Shown: piece by piece, positions 37,344 through 46,392 of the stretch
Layout of the letters: the number at the start of each line of letters is the position of its first letter
Numbering within the stretch: the first letter of the stretch is position 1
DNA from: Chelativorans xinjiangensis
GTDB lineage: Bacteria; Pseudomonadota; Alphaproteobacteria; Rhizobiales; Rhizobiaceae
Reading direction: 5' to 3'
Length of the DNA: 64,000 bases
Assembly (NCBI RefSeq): GCF_009812055.1
Contig: NZ_WQNH01000015.1
Coordinates: forward strand, 22,452-86,451
Notes under the pieces: model-generated
Told to the model about the DNA's origin: nothing
What the model saw: only the letters and a program-made list of their open reading frames with translations
Databases searched by the model: none
Program-made: the position numbers and the translations under genes

Positions 37344-38327
37344 TTATTTCTGGAGGAAACCGAGGAAGGTTTTCATGTTTTCCTCGCCCGCATATTCGGC
37401 CACACGCTCACGCGCGGGGCCCATAAGCGCCGCGAATGCCGAAAGATCGGGCCGTGTCACCTTCATACCCGCCGCCTCGAGCGCGGCGATCTCCTCCTGT
37501 TCCTGTTCCTCCACCAGCTTGCGCATCAGGGCGCCGGCGGCGGTGCTTTCCTCGCGGATGATGGTCTGCTGTTCCGGCGTCAGCCTGTCCCAGGAAGCCT
37601 TGGAAATCACATGCACCATGCTGTTGTAGACATGGCGGGTTAGCGCCAGGTGCTCCTGGAGTTCGTTGAGCTTGAAGTGATAGATCACGCCGATCGGGTT
37701 TTCCTGGCCGTCGACCACGCCCTGGTTGAGCGCGTTGGGCAACTCGGGAAAGGCGATCTGCGCCGTGCTCGCGCCAAGCCCCTCGACGGCGGCGACGATT
37801 TGCAGTTCCGGCGGCGTGCGCAGCTTCAGCCCCTTCACGTCGTCGGGCGCATTGATCGGGCGGACGCCGTTGGTGATGTTGCGGAAGCCGTATTCCCAGT
37901 GGCTGAGCATCACGAGCCCGTCTTCCTCCAGCCTGGGTGCCGCCCATTCCGTGAACGGGCCGTCGAGCACCTGATGGGCATGCTCGTAGTCGCGGAACGC
38001 GAAAGGCGTCATCACGGTCGCGAAGGCCTTTTCGTATTTGTCGAGCCCGCCATGGGTCGGCAGGTTCATATCGACGACGCCAAGAACGGTCTGTTCGAGC
38101 TGTTCGGGCGGCGAACCAAGCTCGTTGGCAGGATAGAGCTCGACCTCGACCGCCCCACTCGTGCGCTCGGCGACACGCTCGGCAAACTGCTTCGCGGCGA
38201 TGTGACCCGGATGGGTCTCGGCCGCGAAATGCGCCAGCTTGAGCGTCACCTCGGCGGCGTGCGCCGCCAGCGGCGACATCATGGATATGGCGCCAATCGC
38301 AGCCAGTGCAGTCCGTCTTCCAAGCAT
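37344..38327 (-). CDS. TRAP transporter solute-binding protein (DctP)
   Basis: 327 aa. Signal peptide 1-24 (TALAAIGAISMMSPLAAHA). DctP fold: LKLAHFAAETHPGHIAAKQFAERV, then the ligand-arginine strand GLKLRTPPELQIVAAVEGLGAS and FPELPNALNQGVVDGQENP. Binds an organic acid in the periplasm. It follows the HIBADH-like dehydrogenase gene by 27 bases in the same operon. Ligand unknown; a hydroxy- or keto-acid fits the neighbouring enzymes. Confidence 0.95.
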   Translation of the reverse strand: MLGRRTALAAIGAISMMSPLAAHAAEVTLKLAHFAAETHPGHIAAKQFAERVAERTSGAVEVELYPANELGSPPEQLEQTVLGVVDMNLPTHGGLDKYEKAFATVMTPFAFRDYEHAHQVLDGPFTEWAAPRLEEDGLVMLSHWEYGFRNITNGVRPINAPDDVKGLKLRTPPELQIVAAVEGLGASTAQIAFPELPNALNQGVVDGQENPIGVIYHFKLNELQEHLALTRHVYNSMVHVISKASWDRLTPEQQTIIREESTAAGALMRKLVEEQEQEEIAALEAAGMKVTRPDLSAFAALMGPARERVAEYAGEENMKTFLGFLQK

Positions 38328-38354
38328 GGTATCCTCCCTGTTATGCTTGTTGGG

Positions 38355-39272
38355 TCAGGCTTTTGGATCGGGCAGTTTCGCCTCGACCCCCGTCAGTTGC
38401 TCATAGGCCTTGATCACCGCCGTGCAGCTTTCGCCGGCATGTCCCATGATCGAGGCGAGCGCGTAGGTCTGGTGAACCGATTCCGCCATGAAGCCGGGCA
38501 GCCCCGCTTCCTCCAGCCAATGCGCGTAGTAGCGGATGTCCTTCTGAGCGTTGGCGAGCGACATGTGGGGCGTGAAATCGCGCCTGAGCGTCATCTCACC
38601 GTAGAGGTCCATCATGCCGGACTTGCCGCCGGCGGCGGAGATGATGGAAATCACCTTGCTCATATCGAGCCCCTCGCGGGCGGCGAGCGCAAACCCCTCG
38701 CACCAAGAGGCGACGTTGGCGAAGGCAATGTAGTTGTGGATCAGCTTGAGGCGGATGGCGTGGCCGGCCGGGCCGACATGGAAGATGTTTTCGGCGTAAC
38801 AGTCAAAGACCGGCCGCAGCCGCTCCAGAAGCTCGGCCTCGCCGCCGAACAGGACGTTGACCTCGCCGCGATCGGCATGGGTGGGGGTGCGCGTCATCGG
38901 CGCCTCGGCGTAGGCGATGCCACGCGCCGCGCATTCGCCGCGCATCAGATCGACATGCTGCGGAGAGACCGTCGTGTGATCCAGGAAGATCGACCCTTCG
39001 CGCATCGCATCGAGAACGCTGCCCGGCCTTAGCGCCATCTCGCGTACGGCTTCCGCGGTGGTGATGCAGACGGCAAAGACATCCACCTCGGCGGCGATGA
39101 CCGCCACGTCGTCGCAGGAACGAGCCCCCTGCCCGACAGCGCCTGCAACGGCGCTTGCGTCGATGTCATGCACCGTCACAGTTATGCCGCGCTTGAGCAG
39201 ATTCTTGACGAGACCGCGGCCCATCCCTCCCAGACCGACAAATCCCACATGCGGCGAAGCAAGCTCCCGCAT
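38355..39272 (-). CDS. 3-Hydroxyisobutyrate dehydrogenase-like NAD(P)-dependent oxidoreductase
   Basis: 305 aa. N-terminal Rossmann motif GLGGMG (13-18), HIBADH/GlxR family, with catalytic Lys176 and Asn180 (RLKLIHNYI). The substrate-binding segment near 125-137 reads PMTRTPTHADRGE instead of the usual GGxxGA pattern, so substrate likely differs from hydroxyisobutyrate or tartronate semialdehyde. The start at 39272 has GGAGGAACG upstream. First gene of the TRAP operon, divergent from a GntR regulator, with an operator between. Confidence 0.9.
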   Translation of the reverse strand: MRELASPHVGFVGLGGMGRGLVKNLLKRGITVTVHDIDASAVAGAVGQGARSCDDVAVIAAEVDVFAVCITTAEAVREMALRPGSVLDAMREGSIFLDHTTVSPQHVDLMRGECAARGIAYAEAPMTRTPTHADRGEVNVLFGGEAELLERLRPVFDCYAENIFHVGPAGHAIRLKLIHNYIAFANVASWCEGFALAAREGLDMSKVISIISAAGGKSGMMDLYGEMTLRRDFTPHMSLANAQKDIRYYAHWLEEAGLPGFMAESVHQTYALASIMGHAGESCTAVIKAYEQLTGVEAKLPDPKA

Positions 39273-39317
39273 CGTTCCTCCCCATGGCTTGCAATGCGAT
39301 TTCGCGGCAAGACAATC

Positions 39318-39347
39318 ATAAAACAGATTGTCAGACAACTGTTTTAT
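39318..39347. promoter_or_regulatory. Composite GntR-type operator between divergent operons
   Basis: Outer perfect arms ATAAAACAG (39318-39326) and CTGTTTTAT (39339-39347) enclose TTGTC-A-GACAA (39328-39338). The inner part fits the FadR-subfamily GntR consensus TNGTNNNACNA exactly. It lies 45 bases before the dehydrogenase start and about 100 before the GntR gene, suited to repressing both. Confidence 0.75.
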
Positions 39348-39444
39348 CGCTATCCCCTAGTACGAGTGATTGTCCGGTGGCCGGAGACCGGGTAACCAGG
39401 ACGGCACGACAAGCCGGACGCGAACCAGGCAGAAAAGAGGTCCC

Positions 39445-40188
39445 GTGCAGCATCCAGAGCTATTCCCGAAGATCGACCGCCCGCGCCGACTGCCCGACGA
39501 GATCGCCAAGAACATTTCCTCGGCGATCGAGGCAGGCCAATTGAAGCCGGGAGACAGGCTGCCGACCGAGCAATCTCTCTCGGGCCAGTTCGGCGTCGCA
39601 CGCACAGTGGTGCGGGAGGCGATCTCGCTTCTAAAATATGACGGCGTCATTCAGGCTCGCCAGGGCGTCGGCGCCTTCGTCACCGAGGCCCGGCAGCGCA
39701 GCGCCTTCCGCATCAGCCCCGCGTGTTTCGAAAAGCGCAAGCAGCTCGTACAGCTGCTGCAACTGCGGACCGGCGTGCAGGCCGACGCCTCCGCCCTTGC
39801 TGCCACGGCGCGCACCGTCGGCCAGCTCGCCAGCATCGAGAGCTTTCTGCAGGAGATGGTTTCGGCCGTCGCCCAGGGCGACGACGCCGTCGAACGGCGT
39901 ATCGACGCCGAATTCGCCTTCTACCGCGCCATCACCGAGGCTTCCGGCAACGATTACTATGTCGAATTCATCGGCATGATCGAGGCGAAGATTCTCGAGA
40001 ATCTGCGTTCAGTGGCGATCAAGAACGCCAAGGCGACGGAGTGGGGAACGGCTGTGCTCGCCGAGCATCAGGCCGTCGTCGAGGCGATCCGTGCCGGCGA
40101 TACGGAAGCTGCCAGGAAGACCACCCGCGACCATTTTGAACGCGCGGCGCAACGGCTTGCTGACCGCGCCGACATTGCGGATGTGTGA
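39445..40188 (+). CDS. FadR/FCD-type GntR transcriptional regulator
   Basis: 247 aa from a GTG start at 39445 with AAAGAGG just upstream. Winged helix at about 15-75 (LPDEIAKNISSAIEAGQLKPGDRLPTE-type opening, ARTVVREAISLLKYDG, ARQGVGAFV). FCD effector domain follows, with acidic/His positions in RRIDAEFAFYRAITEASGN and LAEHQAVVEAIRAGD. Ligand is expected to be a carboxylic acid, probably the TRAP substrate. Its stop overlaps or abuts the ThDP-enzyme start, so they are cotranscribed. Confidence 0.93.
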   Translation: MQHPELFPKIDRPRRLPDEIAKNISSAIEAGQLKPGDRLPTEQSLSGQFGVARTVVREAISLLKYDGVIQARQGVGAFVTEARQRSAFRISPACFEKRKQLVQLLQLRTGVQADASALAATARTVGQLASIESFLQEMVSAVAQGDDAVERRIDAEFAFYRAITEASGNDYYVEFIGMIEAKILENLRSVAIKNAKATEWGTAVLAEHQAVVEAIRAGDTEAARKTTRDHFERAAQRLADRADIADV

Positions 40189-40192
40189 GACC

Positions 40193-41848
40193 ATGCTGAA
40201 ACAGACCGACGCCCGCGGCGGCCTGCGTCACGGCGGCAAAATTCTTGTCGATCAGCTGAAGATACAGGGCGTGGAGCGCGTCTATTCCGTTCCTGGCGAG
40301 AGTTTCCTTGCCGCGCTCGACGGCCTCTACGAGAGTGGCATCGACACCATTGTCTGCCGGCAGGAAGGCGGCGCTGCGATGATGGCCGAAGCCCATGGCA
40401 AGCTGACCGGACAGCCGGGCATCGCCTTCGTGACGCGTGGTCCCGGCGCCACCAACGCATCGGCCGGCGTCCACGTCGCCTATCAGGATTCGACGCCGAT
40501 GATCCTCTTCGTCGGTCAGGTGGCGCGCCACCAGCGCGACCGCGAGGCCTTTCAGGAGCTGGACTACCGGCAGATGTTCGGGCCACTCGCCAAATGGGTG
40601 GCGGAGATCGAGCTCACCGAGCGTATTCCAGAATATGTCAGCCACGCCTTTCATGTGGCGATGTCCGGTCGGCCGGGGCCTGTGGTGCTTGCCCTGCCGG
40701 AGGACATGCTGTCGGCGTATGCCGAGGTCGCCGATGCGCCGAGAGCCGCAGTCCCCCGCATGGAGGTCTCGCCGGAAGCAGTTGACGAGATTCTCACCTC
40801 ATTGAAGAAGGCATCGCGCCCGCTCGCCATTGTCGGCGGCGGCGGCTGGTCGGCGGAGACAGCCCGCGACCTTGCCCGCTTTGCCGAAGCCCACGACCTG
40901 CCGGTCGGCGCCTCCTTCCGCTGCCAGGATTATCTGGACAACCGGCATCCCTGCTATGTCGGTGACATCGGCATCGGCGTCAATCCGAAGCTGGCCCAAA
41001 GGGTGCGCGAGGCGGATCTCCTGCTGGTGCTGGGCGCGCGGCTCGGTGAGATGACGACGAGCGGCTACACGCTGGTGGACATCCCGCAGCCCGCGCAGGA
41101 CCTTATCCACATCTATCCCGATCCCGACGAACTCGGCCGCGTCTACCGCCCGAGCCTTGGCATCGCGGCCCGACCGGCCGCGCTTTTGAGGAAGCTCGCC
41201 GCCGCACCTCTCCCCGCCCCTTCAGCCTCGAGCAGTTGGCGCCGCGAGGCCCGTGCCGACTACGAAACATGGCGCCAGCCTGCCGAAACGCCCGGTGCGC
41301 TGAAGATGGAAAACGTGATCCGGCATCTTTCCGAGATATTGTCTGACGACGCCATCCTCACCAACGGCGCCGGCAACTACTCGGCCTGGCTGCACCGCTA
41401 TTTTTCCTACAAGAGCTGGCGGACGCAGCTTGCCCCGACCTCGGGCTCGATGGGTTACGGCCTGCCGGCCGCCGTCGCCGCCAAGCTCACCCATCCCGAG
41501 CGGGACATCGTCTGCCTCGCCGGTGACGGCTGCTTCCAGATGTCGATGCAGGAGTTCGGCACCGCCTGCCAGTACGGCGCCAACATCATCGTCCTGGTCT
41601 CCAACAACGGCATGTATGGCACGATCAGGATGCATCAGGAGCGGCACTATCCCGGACGTGTTTCGGGTACGGCCATCGTCAACCCGGATTTTGCCGCACT
41701 CGCACAATCCTATGGCGCCTACGGCGAGACGGTATCGCGCGACGAGGATTTTCCCGCCGCCTTTTCCCGCGCCAGGGCTTCCGGACAACCGGCCATCCTG
41801 GAGCTCCAAATCGATCCAAAAGCACTGTCGCCAAGACTGGTCCTGTAG
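40193..41848 (+). CDS. Thiamine diphosphate-dependent enzyme (acetolactate-synthase-like)
   Basis: 551 aa in the usual three domains. The catalytic Glu is present as Glu58 (VCRQEGGAAMMAEAHG), unlike glyoxylate carboligase where it is replaced. N-terminal VPGES and TRGPGATNASAGVHVA and the C-terminal ThDP/Mg motif GDGCFQMSMQEFGTA..NN (GDG and NNGMYG) are intact. No FAD-binding or regulatory features identify a specific synthase. An alternative ATG at 40181 overlaps the regulator stop. Together with the HIBADH-like enzyme it suggests decarboxylation or carboligation of a 2-keto acid followed by reduction. Confidence 0.9.
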   Translation: MLKQTDARGGLRHGGKILVDQLKIQGVERVYSVPGESFLAALDGLYESGIDTIVCRQEGGAAMMAEAHGKLTGQPGIAFVTRGPGATNASAGVHVAYQDSTPMILFVGQVARHQRDREAFQELDYRQMFGPLAKWVAEIELTERIPEYVSHAFHVAMSGRPGPVVLALPEDMLSAYAEVADAPRAAVPRMEVSPEAVDEILTSLKKASRPLAIVGGGGWSAETARDLARFAEAHDLPVGASFRCQDYLDNRHPCYVGDIGIGVNPKLAQRVREADLLLVLGARLGEMTTSGYTLVDIPQPAQDLIHIYPDPDELGRVYRPSLGIAARPAALLRKLAAAPLPAPSASSSWRREARADYETWRQPAETPGALKMENVIRHLSEILSDDAILTNGAGNYSAWLHRYFSYKSWRTQLAPTSGSMGYGLPAAVAAKLTHPERDIVCLAGDGCFQMSMQEFGTACQYGANIIVLVSNNGMYGTIRMHQERHYPGRVSGTAIVNPDFAALAQSYGAYGETVSRDEDFPAAFSRARASGQPAILELQIDPKALSPRLVL

Positions 41849-42073
41849 GAAAGATGCGTCGGTCCTGCCGGCCGGCGCGAATGAACAGCCGCATTCGTGC
41901 TTCGCTCGATCCGACAACAAATCGTTTGTGGAGCCCGCAGAGCGGCTGCTCCAGCGTTGCCGGGGCTCCGGAAGGATTTGCGCAGGCATATAAACAGCGG
42001 CTATAAAGTTGATAATTGAAGTCTTCTTTAGTAAGAAATCGCTCTAATCTCGATTGCGAAATCCTGTCCCGCC

Positions 42074-42949
42074 ATGTTTCACCCACAGATGGAGTCCCGG
42101 ATCCGCGGCGTCACCCTTCTGCGCGACGTGCGGGTCAAGGCTTGGCCCAGCCTTCTGACCGATGTGTCGGAGGTGATATGCGCGCGCGAAGCGGTCGGGG
42201 AGTATGTCTCTCGCGCACCACGCCTCTTCGTTCTTCTGGAGACGGCGGACGCCGGGTCCATCGACCTGATGTGCTCGCCCGGCGATGACCCGAAGGCGAC
42301 GCTTAGTCCGGAAAGCCCGTTGTGCTTCGTTCCCGCCGGCATGCCAATCTGGTCGCGTCTGAACGGCGGTGGAAGGATCAAGCATCTTGACATCCACTTT
42401 GACCTTCAGTCGCTGCCGGAGCGCTTTCCCGACGCGATCCGCACGGCCTGGGACACACCTCGCCTGACCTTCCGCGATCCGCGCCTCTTGTCGCTCGCCC
42501 ATGTCTTTGCGCAGGAATGCGACTTTGGGCAGACCGCCCATCCGAACTACGAACACAGCCTCGTCACGGCGCTCATGGCCGCCATGGACACCGGCGAAGC
42601 CCTCGATGGGCGGAGCGGCCGTCTGACCACGCATCAGCTACGGCGCGTGACGCGCTTCATCGAGGAGAATTGCGCGCGCAATATCAGACTGCAGGAGATG
42701 GCGGACCTGGCGGGCCTTTCTCCCTCCTATTTCTCACAGGCCTTCAAGGCGTCGACTGGTCTTCCGCCCCATCGCTTTCAACTGCGCAAGCGCGTGGAGT
42801 GCGCGAAGGCCATGCTGGTGGAGGGAGGCATTTCGCTGACGGATATCGCAGTCGATGTCGGCTTTTCCGATCAGGCGCATCTCACGCGCGTCTTCCAGCG
42901 CTTCACAGGCTCGACACCCGCCGCATGGCAGCGAGAACATCAGGCGTAG
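42074..42949 (+). CDS. AraC-family regulator of the fhu operon
   Basis: 291 aa. N-terminal half is an effector domain (ESPLCFVPAGMPIWSRLNG); the C-terminal 100 residues hold two HTHs (LQEMADLAGLSPSYFSQAF and ISLTDIAVDVGFSDQAHLTRVF). It lies 130 bases before the TonB-dependent receptor gene on the same strand, like siderophore-sensing AraC activators next to their receptor genes (PchR/YbtA type, established). Direct repeats in the gap are its likely site. Confidence 0.92.
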   Translation: MFHPQMESRIRGVTLLRDVRVKAWPSLLTDVSEVICAREAVGEYVSRAPRLFVLLETADAGSIDLMCSPGDDPKATLSPESPLCFVPAGMPIWSRLNGGGRIKHLDIHFDLQSLPERFPDAIRTAWDTPRLTFRDPRLLSLAHVFAQECDFGQTAHPNYEHSLVTALMAAMDTGEALDGRSGRLTTHQLRRVTRFIEENCARNIRLQEMADLAGLSPSYFSQAFKASTGLPPHRFQLRKRVECAKAMLVEGGISLTDIAVDVGFSDQAHLTRVFQRFTGSTPAAWQREHQA

Positions 42950-42971
42950 CCCCCGCCGAACATCGGCATTT

Positions 42972-43000
42972 CGTTCAATCGGGCGCAAGAACGTTCAATC
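42972..43000 (+). promoter_or_regulatory. Direct repeats, likely AraC-type activator site
   Basis: CGTTCAATC occurs at 42972-42980 and 42992-43000, exactly 20 bases apart (two helical turns), between the AraC gene and fhuA. Spacing and orientation fit AraC-type half-sites. Confidence 0.6.
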
Positions 43001-43079
43001 TTGCCCGGGTGAACTTGAGCTAAATGCTCATCTTATCTAGCCGGGCCGCGTCGGCCCGCGCCGTTTAAGGCAGGGGTCA

Positions 43080-45215
43080 ATGGGGATTTCGAAGACAGTA
43101 AGAATGGTGCTCCTGGGAAGCGTCGCAGCAGTGGCTCTTAATCAAGCAGGCCACGCGCAGGAGGCCGACGGCGCCACTCCACTCGAGCGCCTCGAGGTGG
43201 AAGGCGGCGAGGGGACGGCAACCGGGCCGGTGGACGGCTATGTGGCCAAGCGCACGGAAACGGGATCGAAGACCGACGCGCCTTTGGCGGAAGTGCCGCA
43301 ATCGGTATCGGTCGTCGGTCGGAAGGAGATCGACGATCTCGGCGCGGAAAAGGCCGACGAGGCCCTGCGCTATTCGGCGAGCGTCTTCACCCAGCCTTTC
43401 GGTGCCGACAGCGACACAAACTGGCTCTTCATCCGCGGGTTCCAGGCAACCCAGACCGGCGTCTACCAGGACGGGCTACAACTCTATGGCTACGGCTTCG
43501 GCGGATACTTCATCGACAGCTTCACGCTGGAGCGTATCGAGGTGCTGCGGGGGGCCTCCTCGGTCCTCTACGGCGGCAGCAATCCCGGCGGGCTTGTCAA
43601 CTACGTCAGCAAGCGCCCGACGGGCGAGCGGCGGTTCTACACAGAAACCGGTATCAACGACGCCGGAAAGGCGTATCTCGGCTTCGATCTGCAGGATCGC
43701 GTCAACGACCATCTCGATGCGCGGCTTGTCGGCCGCATCGCCGGCGGTGACGACTATACGGATTTCGCCGAGGGCTTCCGGGGAATCCTCTCACCCTCCT
43801 TCATCTGGTCGCCGGACGATGCGACCAGCCTGACCGTGCTCGGCAATTTCACCTATATCGACGAGGTGCATGGCGGCGGCGGCTTCCTGCCCTATTACGG
43901 AACCGTGGTCGGCGCGCTATTCGGAAAGATCTCCCGCGAGGCGAACTTCACCGAGCCCGACATCGACAGCTATCTGCGCAGGCAGGCCTCCATCGGCTAC
44001 GAGTTCGAGCACACCTTCGACAGCGGCTGGATGGTGAAGCAGAACGCCCGCGCGGGCTATTCCGACCTGCACGAGGTCTCGCTCTATGCCTGGGGTTATC
44101 AGGGCTTCTCGGAGACGCCGACCGATCCCGACAATCTGCTGAACCGGATCAATTTCGAGCACCGGACCAAGGCCACATCCTTCCTTCTCGACAACCGGCT
44201 GGAAGGCACCGTCGACACGGGCGCGCTTGAGCATCGCCTGCTTTTCGGTGCCGACTACAAATATTTCCACATGGACCAGGTGCAGATGTCGGGAGCGTCC
44301 ACGCCAGTCAGTGCGACGGACCCGGTCTACGGCGCGCAGCAGGGCGAGCGCACCCCCTATATCGATCAGGAACTGCGGCAGCAGCAGATCGGGCTTTATG
44401 CGCAGGATCAGATCCACTTCGGCGACGGATGGATCGCCACGCTCAACGGCCGCCGTGACTATGTGACCACTCGGTCGGAGGGATCGTCGGTGTTCGACGA
44501 TTCGGAGAGCGCCTGGAGCGGCCGCCTCGGCCTCGCCTACCAGTTTACGAACGGCCTCACGCCCTATGCTAGCGTGTCGACCTTCTTCGATCCGCAGCTC
44601 GACACGTCGCCGACGGGCGAGCTTTTCGAGCCGGAGAAGGGGCACCAGTACGAGGTGGGGCTGAAATACGAGCCCGCTTGGTTCGACGGCATCTTCACCG
44701 TGGCGCTGTTCGACCTCACCCGCCAGAACGTCGTCTCCGGGCCGTTTCTCGCCGAGACGCAGATCGGCGAGGTGAACTCGCGCGGCATCGAGTTCGAGGC
44801 CAAGGCCAACCTCACCGAGAACTGGCAGGCGCGCGCCGCCCTGACGCTGCTCGATCTGGAGATCACCGAAGACGAGGACGAGGCGCTGATCGGCAAGACG
44901 CCCTATATCGTGCCGGAAAAGCAGGCTTCCTTGGCACTCGACTACACCTTCCACGATGGCATGCTCGATGGGCTGACGCTCGGCGGCGGCGTGCGCTATG
45001 TGGGCTCTTCCTGGGCCGATGAGGCGAACACGCTGAAGGTCCCGTCCGCCACGCTGTTCGACACGAAGATCGGCTATCAGAGGGGCAATCTAGGGGCCGA
45101 TCTGTATGTGACGAACCTGTTCGACAAGAAATATGTGGCCAGTTGCCAAGGCCTGCTCACCTGCGGCTACGGCGAAGGGCGCTCGATCAAGCTCAAGCTC
45201 CACGCGACATGGTGA
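43080..45215 (+). CDS. fhuA: TonB-dependent ferric-siderophore receptor (FhuA-like)
   Basis: 711 aa. Signal peptide 1-26 (VLLGSVAAVALNQAGHAQ). Plug domain opens with PLAEVPQSVSVVGRKEID and contains FIRGFQ and LERIEVLRGASSVLYGGSNPGG. The beta-barrel follows and ends with an aromatic residue (HATW), as outer-membrane proteins do. The assignment to ferrichrome/hydroxamate type rests on the fhuC-remnant, fhuD and fhuB genes behind it. Expected to be expressed under iron limitation with the siderophore; no Fur/RirA box was called by eye. Confidence 0.92.
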   Translation: MGISKTVRMVLLGSVAAVALNQAGHAQEADGATPLERLEVEGGEGTATGPVDGYVAKRTETGSKTDAPLAEVPQSVSVVGRKEIDDLGAEKADEALRYSASVFTQPFGADSDTNWLFIRGFQATQTGVYQDGLQLYGYGFGGYFIDSFTLERIEVLRGASSVLYGGSNPGGLVNYVSKRPTGERRFYTETGINDAGKAYLGFDLQDRVNDHLDARLVGRIAGGDDYTDFAEGFRGILSPSFIWSPDDATSLTVLGNFTYIDEVHGGGGFLPYYGTVVGALFGKISREANFTEPDIDSYLRRQASIGYEFEHTFDSGWMVKQNARAGYSDLHEVSLYAWGYQGFSETPTDPDNLLNRINFEHRTKATSFLLDNRLEGTVDTGALEHRLLFGADYKYFHMDQVQMSGASTPVSATDPVYGAQQGERTPYIDQELRQQQIGLYAQDQIHFGDGWIATLNGRRDYVTTRSEGSSVFDDSESAWSGRLGLAYQFTNGLTPYASVSTFFDPQLDTSPTGELFEPEKGHQYEVGLKYEPAWFDGIFTVALFDLTRQNVVSGPFLAETQIGEVNSRGIEFEAKANLTENWQARAALTLLDLEITEDEDEALIGKTPYIVPEKQASLALDYTFHDGMLDGLTLGGGVRYVGSSWADEANTLKVPSATLFDTKIGYQRGNLGADLYVTNLFDKKYVASCQGLLTCGYGEGRSIKLKLHATW

Positions 45216-45514
45216 CGGAGAGCTCAAACGGAGACAAAGGGGCGCTGCTCTACCGCCTCGAAGGCGTTGGCTTTCAGGCGGGCGGGCGACGGATCGTCGG
45301 CGCGCGCGGTGCCACGGCCATCGACGTGCTGCACGACATCAACATGGCTGCGCGCATGTGCGGCAGGCTACTGGCGCTGCGCGACGGGGCCATCCTCGCC
45401 GCCTGCCCGCCGGCCAAGGTGATGCGCGGCGATGTCCTGGCCGGCATCTACGGCGTCGGGATGGGCATCCTGGAGCACCCGAGAACCGGCGCGCCCATAG
45501 GCTATGTGGAATGA
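45209..45514 (+). pseudogene. fhuC: fhuC remnant with in-frame internal deletion
   Basis: 101 codons. Residues about 10-31 match the FhuC N-terminus (LYRLEGVGFQAGGRRIV). Then, without frame change, the sequence jumps to its C-terminus (VLHDINMAARMCGRLLALRDG, then IYGVGMGILEHPRTGAP). FhuC is about 265 aa, so some 150-165 residues are gone, including Walker A, Q-loop, signature and Walker B. The product cannot bind or hydrolyse ATP as a normal ATPase. The junction lies near 45282-45320. Overlaps fhuA by 7 and fhuD by 4 bases, so the operon stays translationally continuous. Confidence 0.85.
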
Positions 45515-46392
45515 GCCGCTTCTCGCTCAGCCGGCGCGGCTTTTTCGCCCTCTCGGCCGGCGCCTGGCTGTCCGCCTTCTCCTCCGCACGAGCGTCCGCC
45601 AGCCGCCTGGCGGCGATCGACTGGGCGATGCTGGAAACCGCGCTTGCCATGGGCATCGCTCCTGTCGCGGCGACAGAGCTGATCCAGTACCGGAAGATCG
45701 TGATCGATCCGCCCGTACCGGAGGGGACGGCCGATCTGGGGCTGCGGGGCGCGCCAAACTACGAGATGCTGCGCATTGCCACGCCGGACCTCATCCTCTC
45801 ATCCAATTTCTACGAGCCGGAACGGGCGGCACTGGAGCGGATCGCTCCGGTCGTTTCTGCTCCGGTCTATCTGCCGGGAAGCCCGACCTACACGCTCGCG
45901 GAAGACGCGGCCCGCACCATCGGCGCGGCGACCGGCATGGAGGAAGAGGCGGAAAAGCTTATCGCGCGCAGTGCCGAGACACTTGTCCACCATGCCGAGC
46001 GCCTAGCCCCGCTCAAGGATCGGCCCGTTTTCGTCATCAGCATCGGCGACGCGCGCCATTTCCGCGCCTTCGGCCCCGACAGCATGATCGGCGACGCGCT
46101 TGCCCGGCTCGGCTTCCAGAATGCCTGGCACGCCGACACGCGCTATTCGGCGGCAGCATCCGTCGGCTTCGAAGCTCTGGCGCGGGTGCCCGAAGCGCGC
46201 GTCATCATCGTCGAGCCCATCCCGCCGGATGCCGGTCCCGGGCTTGAAGGAAATCCGCTCTGGCAGGCCTTGCCCATGGTGCGAGAGGGTCGCGTCGGCG
46301 TGATCGCGCCGGTCAACCATTTCGGCGGACTGCCCTCCGCCATGCGTTTTGCCGAACTCATGGCCGAGGCGATGGAGGCCGGCCGTGGCTGA
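45511..46392 (+). CDS. fhuD: Ferric-hydroxamate binding protein FhuD
   Basis: 293 aa. A twin-arginine signal (SRRGFFALSAGAWLSAF) leads into the class III binding-protein fold. Close to E. coli FhuD in order: ALAMGIAPVAATELIQYR, LGLRGAPNYEMLRIATPDLIL, RHFRAFGPDSMIGDALARLG and NPLWQALPMVREGRV. It carries the ferric hydroxamate from receptor to FhuB in the periplasm. The ATG overlaps the fhuC-remnant stop by 4 bases. Confidence 0.93.
   Translation: MSRFSLSRRGFFALSAGAWLSAFSSARASASRLAAIDWAMLETALAMGIAPVAATELIQYRKIVIDPPVPEGTADLGLRGAPNYEMLRIATPDLILSSNFYEPERAALERIAPVVSAPVYLPGSPTYTLAEDAARTIGAATGMEEEAEKLIARSAETLVHHAERLAPLKDRPVFVISIGDARHFRAFGPDSMIGDALARLGFQNAWHADTRYSAAASVGFEALARVPEARVIIVEPIPPDAGPGLEGNPLWQALPMVREGRVGVIAPVNHFGGLPSAMRFAELMAEAMEAGRG

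Noticed and set aside
40193..41848. Calling the ThDP enzyme glyoxylate carboligase (gcl) because a HIBADH/GlxR-like reductase is nearby
   Set aside because: Glyoxylate carboligase lacks the catalytic Glu, whereas Glu58 is present here; the reductase substrate loop is also atypical.
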